Assembly: GCF_008042035.1 (NCBI RefSeq)
Contig: NZ_RDBL01000013.1
Coordinates: 1,306,962 to 1,370,961, forward strand
Direction: 5' to 3'
Source: Streptomyces sp. col6
GTDB taxonomy: Bacteria > Actinomycetota > Actinomycetes > Streptomycetales > Streptomycetaceae
DNA length: 64,000 nucleotides
A program made the translations under genes and the position numbers. Below are positions 58,443 to 64,000 of this stretch, piece by piece. Under the pieces are notes generated by a model that was given only the letters and a program-made list of their open reading frames with translations, was not told the origin of the DNA and ran no database searches. Every line of letters begins with the position of its first letter. Within the stretch, counting starts at the first letter, position 1.

Positions 58443-59738
58443 CTACCGGTCGCCCTGTCCCTGGCTCTGTGACCGGCTGTGGCCGAGGTCGACGCCCAGC
58501 CCCTGGGCCGGGCCCTGGCAGCCCTGGGCCGCCGCGATCCCCAGCGCCACCAGCAGCGTCACCACCACGAAGACGACGAGCCGCTGCCGCAGCAGCCGGG
58601 GGTTGGCGGGGCGCCGGCCCGTCGACGTCGTCCGGGTCCCGGGCCGGGTGCCCGGCCTGCCGTTCGTCCCGTTGGTGCCCTGCGGCCGCCTGCCCGGCCG
58701 GGTCGCCCCGCGCGGCGGCTGCTGCACCGGGCGGCCGCCACCGGTGCGGGCCGGGGCGGGGCGTGCCGCCGACGGCCGGTTCTGCGGACGCGACCCCGGC
58801 GCGGGACCGGCCGCGCGGCGCGTCTGCTGTTCCGTGTACGGGCCGTCCAGCCGGCCGGTCGGCCGGTCCGCCTCCTGGGCCGAACGCTGGACGGGCGGCC
58901 GGCTCTCGTGCAGCCCCTGGGCCTCCCGCGCCGCGATCTCCTTGAGCCGCATCGACAGCTGGAGCGTGCTCGGCCGCTCCTCCGGGTCCTTCGCGAGGCA
59001 GGCGCTCACCAGGGGCGCCAGCGCGTCGTGCACATCGAACAGCTGGGGTTCCTCGTGCACCACCCGGTACAGCATGACCTCGGAACTGCCGTGCCCGAAG
59101 GGTGAGTCGGCCATCGCGGCGTACGCCAGCGTGGCCCCGAGCGAGAACACGTCCGTCGCGGGGGTCACCGCCGCGCCCCGCACCTGCTCGGGAGCGAGGA
59201 AACCGGGCGAGCCCACGGCCGTACCGACGTGCGTCAGCGTGGACGCGCCCGTCGACCAGGCGATCCCGAAGTCGATGATCCGGGGGCCCTTGGGGGAGAG
59301 GAGGATGTTCGACGGCTTCAGGTCCCGGTGGACCACCCCCGCCTCGTGCACCGCCACCAAGCCCTCGGAGAGCGCCGCCCCGATCGAGGCGACCTCGGCG
59401 GCCGACAGCGGGCCCTCCTCGGCCACCTTGTCGTGCAGGGACGGCCCCGGCACGTACTGCGTGGCGAACCAGGGGCGGTCCGCCTCCAGGTCGGCGGCGA
59501 CCAGCCGGGCCGTGCAGCCGCCACGGATCCGCCGGGCCGCGGACACCTCGCGCGCGAACCGCGAACGGAACTCCTGATCCTCCGCCAGGTCCGGGCGGAT
59601 CACCTTCAGTGCCACCCGCTGGCCGCGCCGGTCCGAACCCAGGTACACGACACCCATGCCGCCGGCCCCGAGCCGCCGGTGCAGCCTGAACGAGCCGACG
59701 ACACGCGGGTCCTCGCGCCGGAGCCGCATCATCGCCAT
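58443..59738 (-). CDS. Membrane Ser/Thr protein kinase
   Basis: 431 residues. Kinase domain at ~17-270 with LGAGGMGVVYLGSD (P-loop), VALKVIRPD (ATP Lys), VVHRDLKPSNILL (catalytic loop), IDFGIAWS (Mg-binding DFG), GSPGFLAPEQV. A Pro/Arg/Gly/Thr-rich linker (~275-385) leads to one helix (LLRQRLVVFVVVTLLVALGI) and a short external tail rich in Ser/Gln. No PASTA or sensor domain, so the signal input is unclear. Divergent from the 86-residue protein gene, with a 204-nt shared upstream region. Confidence 0.9.
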   Translation of the reverse strand: MAMMRLRREDPRVVGSFRLHRRLGAGGMGVVYLGSDRRGQRVALKVIRPDLAEDQEFRSRFAREVSAARRIRGGCTARLVAADLEADRPWFATQYVPGPSLHDKVAEEGPLSAAEVASIGAALSEGLVAVHEAGVVHRDLKPSNILLSPKGPRIIDFGIAWSTGASTLTHVGTAVGSPGFLAPEQVRGAAVTPATDVFSLGATLAYAAMADSPFGHGSSEVMLYRVVHEEPQLFDVHDALAPLVSACLAKDPEERPSTLQLSMRLKEIAAREAQGLHESRPPVQRSAQEADRPTGRLDGPYTEQQTRRAAGPAPGSRPQNRPSAARPAPARTGGGRPVQQPPRGATRPGRRPQGTNGTNGRPGTRPGTRTTSTGRRPANPRLLRQRLVVFVVVTLLVALGIAAAQGCQGPAQGLGVDLGHSRSQSQGQGDR

Positions 59739-59942
59739 GTCTGCCCATCCCCGCTGCCTGGTACGCCTGACGACGGACAGCTTACGTACCCGCCGCCCGG
59801 GGCGCTCAGAGGCCGCGCCCTCGCCGGAGATTCGATTGTCAGTGCCGGGTGGGAAACTTGAGGAGTGGTCAGGGGGTCGCGGATCCGGGCCCCCGGCCGG
59901 TGCGAGATCTCAAAGGTCCGTCGCAGAAGGGGGATTGGATCA

Positions 59943-60203
59943 ATGAAGGGCGATCGAGTCGAGATAGTCGTGGACGCCGGGGACAGCACCCGGACCTACG
60001 AGGTGGTGGCCTCCCGGGCCGGCCGCAGGGTGGAGACAGCGGTCCGCAGGGGAGTGGTCGAAGTGAGTGAAGTCACCCGGAACGGGTCCGTGGTGCGCAC
60101 GGCCCGGTTCATGTCGACCAGGGTGCTCGCCCTCGTCGAACAACCGGTACCCAGGGAGGACACCTCCGAGCGTCCCCTCGGGGAGGACCCCGGTTCCGCG
60201 TAG
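59943..60203 (+). CDS. Conserved 86-residue protein, unknown function
   Basis: Starts at ATG 59943 with AAGGGGGA about 8 nt upstream. Sequence MKGDRVEIVVDAGDSTRTYE followed by alternating hydrophobic/charged strands suggests a small beta-rich fold (VVASRAGRRVETAVRRGVVEV, TRNGSVVRTARFMSTRVLAL). Codon usage agrees with a real gene. Not recognised. Divergent from the kinase gene, so it might be functionally linked or a kinase substrate, which is speculation. Confidence 0.68.
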   Translation: MKGDRVEIVVDAGDSTRTYEVVASRAGRRVETAVRRGVVEVSEVTRNGSVVRTARFMSTRVLALVEQPVPREDTSERPLGEDPGSA

Positions 60204-60389
60204 CCCCGTCTCCACCCAGGGGAGTACGCCGACCGCGCACGGCTCATCCTCCGGGAGGCCCGGGATTCGGTACGCGGGCATGACGCCGCCCGCCCCCCGG
60301 ATCCCTAATGTTGAGGTCAAGCGGCGGGCGTTGCACTCGTCCCCCGAGGTCACACGCCCGCCGCCCCTCATCAGGTCAGGAGAGGAACC

Positions 60390-60581
60390 ATGGCTGACAC
60401 GGCAGCGCGGACGGTGGTCCGCACGCGGACACGCGGCTCGTACGCCGCGTCCGGCCGCCGCCACCCGCTGGTGGCGACCGCCATGGTCCTTCCCCTGGCG
60501 GCCCTGCTCGTCGTCGTCTTCGGCGGCTGGGAAGCAGTGGTCACACAGGCGTCGTCCGTGGGCGTGATGCTGGGGCGCTGA
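60390..60581 (+). CDS. 63-residue single-pass membrane protein
   Basis: Starts at ATG 60390 after a clear AGGAGAGG. Twenty-four basic/hydrophilic residues (MADTAARTVVRTRTRGSYAA ...) precede one helix (LVATAMVLPLAALLVVVFGG) and a short tail. No family recognised. Predicted orientation: N-terminus in, C-terminus out. Confidence 0.6.
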   Translation: MADTAARTVVRTRTRGSYAASGRRHPLVATAMVLPLAALLVVVFGGWEAVVTQASSVGVMLGR

Positions 60582-60884
60582 GCGGCGCCCCGGGTCCGGA
60601 AGAGCGGTCCGGACCGGGACATCCGGCCAACAACCCCGTGGGGACGGGGGTGCGGCGGACGGCAGCGTTTGTCCGGTCAGCTGGGGAGCTGACCGGACAT
60701 CGCGCTGTCCGGGGCCGGACGCACCGGTCGCACCGGTCGCCCCTTTGCCCCTTTGCCGCGCCCCGCCCCGCGCAGACCTGCCCGGCGGGCCCGGACCGCC
60801 CCCGAACGACCCTCCCGGCCGGGCGGCTACGCTCGGCGCGGGCGCCCAGGGACGGCGCCCGTATCCGTGCCGCCGGGGGAGACC
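60582..60884 (+). other. Intergenic region with 12-bp hairpin and short tandem repeats
   Basis: No gene supported in these ~300 nt. A perfect 12-bp hairpin (GTCCGGTCAGCT at 60671-60682, AGCTGACCGGAC at 60687-60698, loop GGGG) may terminate the 63-residue gene or serve as an operator. Tandem CACCGGTCG and CCCCTTTG repeats follow. Confidence 0.5.
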
Positions 60885-61844
60885 GTGACCGCCGTACTCG
60901 TTCGTGCCCTGGGGGACCTCGCCCATCGCGCGGCCCACGTGCCCGGTGACTGTTCCTGTCCGCCCCCGGTGGTGCTCGCCGACCGGGACGACGGCATCGT
61001 CGTCCGCCACGGCCCCGTCGTCGCGAAGGCGCACGCCGCCGGTACGGACACCGGCGACCTGGCCGCACGGCTGCGCCTGGCGTCGGGTCCGGGGCAGGCG
61101 GGCACCCTGCTGGCGCCCCTGTCCGCAGCACCCGGCACCCACCTCACCGAGCTGCACGGCCGTCCCGTCACCCTGTGGCCCCACGGCGAGCCCGTCGACC
61201 CCTCGGACCCGGACGCCGCGCCCTGGGAGGAGGCCGGGGCGCTGCTCGCACGGCTGCACCGCACCGAGGTCCGGGAACCGCTCCCCGCCATGCGCGGGCC
61301 CGTGAAGGCGGCGCTCGCCGTGGCCCGGATGCGCGCCGCGCGCCCCGGCGACCCGGCCGTCGCCCCCGTGCTCACCGCCTGGCGCGGGCTGCCGGCCTGG
61401 GCCCGGGGCGAAGCGGCGTCTCCGGAGCGCCGGGGGACGTACCTCTGCCACGGGGACCTGCACCTGGGCCAGCTCGTCCGCCACCCCGCACCGCACGGCC
61501 CCTGGCTGCTCATCGACGTGGACGACACCGGCCGCGGCGACCCCGCCTGGGACCTCGCCCGCCCCGCCGCCTGGTACGCGGCCGGGCTGCTGCCCCCGGA
61601 GGTCTGGCTCCGCTTCCTGGAGGCCTACCGGGCCGGCGGCGGGCCCGCCGTACGCGCCGAGGGCGACCCCTGGCCGGAGCTGGACGTGTCCGCCCGCGCA
61701 CTGACCGTGCAGACCGCGGCGCTGGCGTGGGCGAAGTCCGCGGCGGAGGGCCGCGCTCCGGATGAGGTGGAACAGGTGATGATCGACGCCTGTGCCCGAA
61801 TTGCCTCGCTCCCGCCCGAGTTGGCGGCCGAACACTCGTCGTAG
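60885..61844 (+). CDS. Aminoglycoside-phosphotransferase-fold protein (APH family)
   Basis: 319 residues from GTG 60885 with GGGGGA 4-5 nt upstream. The N-lobe (~1-90) is short. The catalytic loop reads YLCHGDLHLGQLV, so His-Gly-Asp is intact but the usual Asn five residues after the Asp is Gln. The second acidic motif is LIDVDDTGRGDPAWDLARPA. Related Streptomyces proteins phosphorylate small metabolites or sugars and are seldom resistance genes. Substrate unknown. Confidence 0.85.
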   Translation: MTAVLVRALGDLAHRAAHVPGDCSCPPPVVLADRDDGIVVRHGPVVAKAHAAGTDTGDLAARLRLASGPGQAGTLLAPLSAAPGTHLTELHGRPVTLWPHGEPVDPSDPDAAPWEEAGALLARLHRTEVREPLPAMRGPVKAALAVARMRAARPGDPAVAPVLTAWRGLPAWARGEAASPERRGTYLCHGDLHLGQLVRHPAPHGPWLLIDVDDTGRGDPAWDLARPAAWYAAGLLPPEVWLRFLEAYRAGGGPAVRAEGDPWPELDVSARALTVQTAALAWAKSAAEGRAPDEVEQVMIDACARIASLPPELAAEHSS

Positions 61845-61912
61845 GGTGAACCGACCGTCGGCGGGCATGCATTCCGGCGACGGCGAACCGACGGCGAGGA
61901 GTGAGCCCGAAC

Positions 61913-62173
61913 ATGCAGTGTCCCAAGTGCCACGCACAGATGCACACGTACAACCGCAACGGCATCCAGATCGAGCAGTGCAGCGGCTGCCGCGGGATAT
62001 TCCTGGACTACGGCGAGCTGGAGTCCCTGACCCGTATCGAGGCCCAGTGGACGCAGCAGGCCCCGCCGCCGGCCGGAGCCGGGGCCCGTCCCGCTCGTAC
62101 GCGTGCGAGCACGACGAAGCCCCGGTCGCCGAGACGACCGGGGCTTCGTGACAGTGCGCGATACTGGGATTGA
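61913..62173 (+). CDS. Zinc-ribbon (TFIIB-type) protein with apparently truncated C-terminus
   Basis: 86 residues from ATG 61913. One zinc ribbon: CPKCHAQMHTYNRNGIQIE followed by CSGCRGIFLDYGELESLTRI (four Cys ligands), the zf-TFIIB family. The C-terminal ~25 residues (RARTRASTTKPRSPRRPGLR ...) are read through the terminator at 62114-62149 and end 19 nt inside tRNA-Val. Family members I recall end with His/Gly-rich tails, so an in-frame loss or a frameshift is likely. Function unknown. Confidence 0.8.
   Translation: MQCPKCHAQMHTYNRNGIQIEQCSGCRGIFLDYGELESLTRIEAQWTQQAPPPAGAGARPARTRASTTKPRSPRRPGLRDSARYWD
62114..62149. terminator. Terminator of the tRNA array / zinc-ribbon gene
   Basis: Perfect 15-bp stem (arms 62114-62128 and 62135-62149, 6-nt loop) located 5 nt beyond the last tRNA on the minus strand and inside the annotated 3' end of the zinc-ribbon gene. 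Confidence 0.75.
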
Positions 62174-62226
62174 ACCAGTGACCTCTTCCGTGTCAGGGAA
62201 GCGCTCTCCCGCTGAGCTAATCGCGC
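62155..62226 (-). tRNA. tRNA-Val (GAC), copy 1
   Basis: 72-nt cloverleaf read on the minus strand, acceptor GCGCGAT/ATCGCGC, anticodon loop CTGACAC (anticodon GAC), T loop GTTCAATC. Discriminator A; CCA not encoded. Identical to copy 2. Confidence 0.96.
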
Positions 62227-62248
62227 AGGTGAACCTGCGTGTACTGCG

Positions 62249-62320
62249 TGCGCGATACTGGGATTGAACCAGTGACCTCTTCCGTGTCAGGGAAGCGCTC
62301 TCCCGCTGAGCTAATCGCGC
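62249..62320 (-). tRNA. tRNA-Val (GAC), copy 2
   Basis: 72 nt, identical in sequence to the copy at 62155-62226; 22 nt apart. Confidence 0.96.
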
Positions 62321-62357
62321 GGGTGATCCTTGCGGACCGACGATCCTTGCGGATCAG

Positions 62358-62429
62358 TGGACGATACTGGGATTGAACCAGTGACCTCTTCCGTGTCAGG
62401 GAAGCGCTCTCCCGCTGAGCTAATCGTCC
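62358..62429 (-). tRNA. tRNA-Val (GAC), copy 3 with altered acceptor stem
   Basis: 72 nt, same body and anticodon as the other two, but acceptor GGACGAT/ATCGTCC: two base pairs changed with compensation. A 17-bp-period duplication (GATCCTTGCGGA at 62325 and 62342) lies between copies 2 and 3. Confidence 0.95.
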
Positions 62430-62430
62430 A

Positions 62431-62504
62431 TGGAGGTGGAGACGGGATTTGAACCCGTGTAGACGGCTTTGCAGGCCGTTGCCTCGCCTCTCGGCCACTC
62501 CACC
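62431..62504 (-). tRNA. tRNA-Cys (GCA)
   Basis: 74 nt including encoded CCA; acceptor GGTGGAG/CTCCACC, discriminator T, anticodon loop CTGCAAA (GCA). Only tRNA in the array with an encoded CCA; separated by 1 nt from copy 3 of tRNA-Val. Confidence 0.95.
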
Positions 62505-62540
62505 AGGGGCGGGAGTCCGGGAAGACCCCCGCCTTCTGCG

Positions 62541-62613
62541 AGCGGACGACCAGGTTCGAACTGGCGACCTCAACCTTGGCAAGGTTGCGCTCTACCAACT
62601 GAGCTACGTCCGC
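62541..62613 (-). tRNA. tRNA-Gly (GCC)
   Basis: 73 nt, acceptor GCGGACG/CGTCCGC, discriminator T, anticodon loop TTGCCAA (GCC). First gene of the minus-strand array; promoter should lie above 62613. Confidence 0.96.
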
Positions 62614-62745
62614 TTGTCTTTCCCGGTCCGCTTGCGCGTCCCGGCGACGTGTTGAACTCTAGCGGATTCCGGGGCCAGCACAAAAACGCGTTTGCGCAGC
62701 GTGCTGAGGTGCGCCCGCCCCGGCGCAGGTCGCCGCGCGCCGTCC

Positions 62746-62751
62746 TAGACT
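62746..62751 (+). promoter_or_regulatory. pabB -10 box, leaderless
   Basis: TAGACT ends 7 nt before GTG 62759; transcription should begin at or next to the start codon. No Shine-Dalgarno is present. Confidence 0.55.
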
Positions 62752-62758
62752 CACAAAC

Positions 62759-63814
62759 GTGCACGACCTCGCTCCCATGGCCCGCTTCGGCGGCCTCGTC
62801 GTCTCCGGTCTGCGGGATGTGACCAGCGATCCCGCGGCCCTCGACTCGTCCGGCTTCTGGGCCGTCTGCGCCGGTTTCGAGGGCTCCCTGCTCTGCGCCC
62901 GCTTCGACACCGTGCGCCCCGACCCCGTGCCGGCCCCGGTCCCCGGCGCCTGGCGCGGCCCCGCCGCCGGCGACTGGACCTCCTCGCTCGACCGGGCCGC
63001 GTACACCGAAGGCGTACGGCGCATCCGTGCGTACATCGCGACCGGCGAGGTCTACCAGGCCAACCTCTGCCGCGTACTGACCGCACCACTGCCGGACGGG
63101 GACGCGGCGGACGTCGACGCCCTCACCGCGCTGCTGGCGCGCGGCAACCCTGCCCCGTACGCGGGAACGATCCGGCTCCCCGCGCACGGCGTCGGGATAG
63201 CCACCGCGTCCCCCGAACTCTTCCTGCGCAGGGACGGCCGCACGATCGAGTCCGGACCCATCAAGGGCACCGGCCGCACCGAGGCCGACCTGCTGGACAA
63301 GGACCACGCCGAGAACGTGATGATCGTCGACCTGGTCCGCAACGACCTGGGCCGGGTCTGCGCCACCGGATCGGTCACCGTCCCGGACCTGTGCGCGGTC
63401 GAGAAGCACCCCGGGCTCGTCCACCTCGTCTCCACGGTGCGCGGCCGCCTCGCCGAGGGCGCCGGCTGGCCGGAGATCCTCGCCGCCGCCTTCCCGCCCG
63501 GTTCGGTCACCGGCGCCCCCAAGTCCAGCGCGCTGCGGATCATCCGCGAACTGGAGACCGCCCCGCGCGGCCCGTACTGCGGCGGCATCGGCTGGGTGGA
63601 CGCCGACCGGGCCACCGCCTCGCTCGCCGTCGGCATCAGGACCTTCTGGACCGACCGCACCGGACCCGCCCCCCTCCTGCGCTTCGGCACCGGCGCAGGC
63701 ATCACCTGGGGCTCCGACCCGGAACGCGAATGGGACGAGACCGAGCTGAAGGCGTCCAGGCTGCTCGCTGTAGCGTCGGGCGCATACGAAGCAACCGGAA
63801 GGACCGCACCATGA
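62759..63814 (+). CDS. pabB: Aminodeoxychorismate synthase component I
   Basis: 351 residues from GTG 62759. Chorismate-binding fold: IATGEVYQANLCRVLT, IESGPIKGTGRTEAD with the Lys in PIKGT that marks PabB and not TrpE, ENVMIVDLVRNDLGRVC, and FPPGSVTGAPKSSALRII. It lacks the glutamine amidotransferase domain, so PabA (not in the window) or free ammonia supplies nitrogen. Produces 4-amino-4-deoxychorismate for folate. Its stop overlaps the start of pabC (ATGA). Confidence 0.93.
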   Translation: MHDLAPMARFGGLVVSGLRDVTSDPAALDSSGFWAVCAGFEGSLLCARFDTVRPDPVPAPVPGAWRGPAAGDWTSSLDRAAYTEGVRRIRAYIATGEVYQANLCRVLTAPLPDGDAADVDALTALLARGNPAPYAGTIRLPAHGVGIATASPELFLRRDGRTIESGPIKGTGRTEADLLDKDHAENVMIVDLVRNDLGRVCATGSVTVPDLCAVEKHPGLVHLVSTVRGRLAEGAGWPEILAAAFPPGSVTGAPKSSALRIIRELETAPRGPYCGGIGWVDADRATASLAVGIRTFWTDRTGPAPLLRFGTGAGITWGSDPEREWDETELKASRLLAVASGAYEATGRTAP

Positions 63815-64000
63815 GGATCTGGGTCAACGGCGAGCTGCGCCCCGCCGACGACGCCCGGGTGTCCGTGCTCGACCACGGCCTCACCGTCGGCGACGGCGTC
63901 TTCGAGACGCTCCGGGTCTCCCAGGGCCGCCCCTTCGCCCTCACCCGCCACCTCGACCGCCTGACCCGCTCCGCCCGGGGCCTCGGCCTCCCCGACCCCG
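63811..64000 (+). CDS. pabC: Aminodeoxychorismate lyase (PabC), 3' end outside the window
   Basis: Begins ATG 63811 overlapping the pabB stop and runs off the window (MRIWVNGELRPADDARVSVL, then DHGLTVGDGVFETLRV). This is the N-terminus of fold-type IV PLP enzymes; the pairing with pabB points to 4-amino-4-deoxychorismate lyase, releasing p-aminobenzoate, though branched-chain or D-amino-acid transaminases share this start. The catalytic Lys lies outside the window. Confidence 0.85.
   Translation, partial: MRIWVNGELRPADDARVSVLDHGLTVGDGVFETLRVSQGRPFALTRHLDRLTRSARGLGLPDP

Overview
This 64 kb window is a chromosomal core segment of a Streptomyces or close actinomycete relative. The evidence is very high GC with third-position GC bias, frequent GTG/TTG starts, many -10 boxes placed so close to the start codon that leaderless transcripts are likely, a single in-frame TTA codon, a secreted twin-arginine proteome, mycosin and MocR/ECF41 regulators, and a typical Streptomyces intergenic inverted repeat. 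From memory, unchecked, the order infC-rpmI-rplT ... argCJBDR ... argH ... metNIQ ... cobL-cobT resembles the Streptomyces coelicolor chromosome between the infC and pabB regions. I see no phage, insertion sequence, CRISPR array or biosynthetic gene cluster.

Layout. 1-5 kb: end of a type VII secretion-associated region (unknown membrane-anchored protein plus mycosin protease), a beta-lactamase-like serine hydrolase, an SseB-family protein, a water-type aquaporin and a DUF1844 protein. 5-13 kb: translation genes infC-rpmI-rplT behind a structured leader with a terminator-like hairpin, an rRNA/tRNA methyltransferase, an orphan soluble histidine kinase and pheST. 13-31 kb: mixed regulators and metabolism: an NsdA-like TPR regulator, a Nudix hydrolase with a TTA codon, 3-hydroxyacyl-CoA dehydrogenase, a GHL10-type hydrolase, a divergent EamA exporter/MocR regulator pair whose start codons overlap, a histidine-phosphatase-like protein without its histidines, an MMPL transporter, an HTH-ClpN protein with two perfect operators on its own promoter, cyclophilin, DinB, a LysR effector domain without HTH, an FG-GAP secreted protein, a second GAPDH and a GlxA-type regulator.

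31-39 kb: arginine biosynthesis, argCJBDR as one overlapping operon and argH separately, each behind a promoter overlaid by related TGCATA-type ARG boxes; argR is in the operon it should control. 39-47 kb: aldo/keto reductase next to an ECF41 sigma factor with a matching promoter, a TetR-MFS efflux operon with a perfect 34-bp operator, an acyltransferase, a glycerophosphodiesterase, acetyltransferases and two small membrane proteins. 47-50 kb: methionine uptake metNIQ preceded by a 28-codon ORF ending in Cys/Met codons.

50-58 kb: corrin and siroheme genes: cobL (CbiE-CbiT), a 1124-residue BluB-CobT fusion with a ~550-residue Ala/Pro/Glu-rich N-terminus, and a CysG-like SirC-SUMT protein. 58-64 kb: a SpoU methyltransferase, a Ser/Thr kinase, small unknown proteins, a phosphotransferase-fold protein, a zinc-ribbon protein whose tail runs into a terminator and a tRNA, a minus-strand tRNA array Gly-Cys-Val-Val-Val, and pabB followed by the start of pabC. 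All promoter, operator and attenuator calls are by eye and untested.
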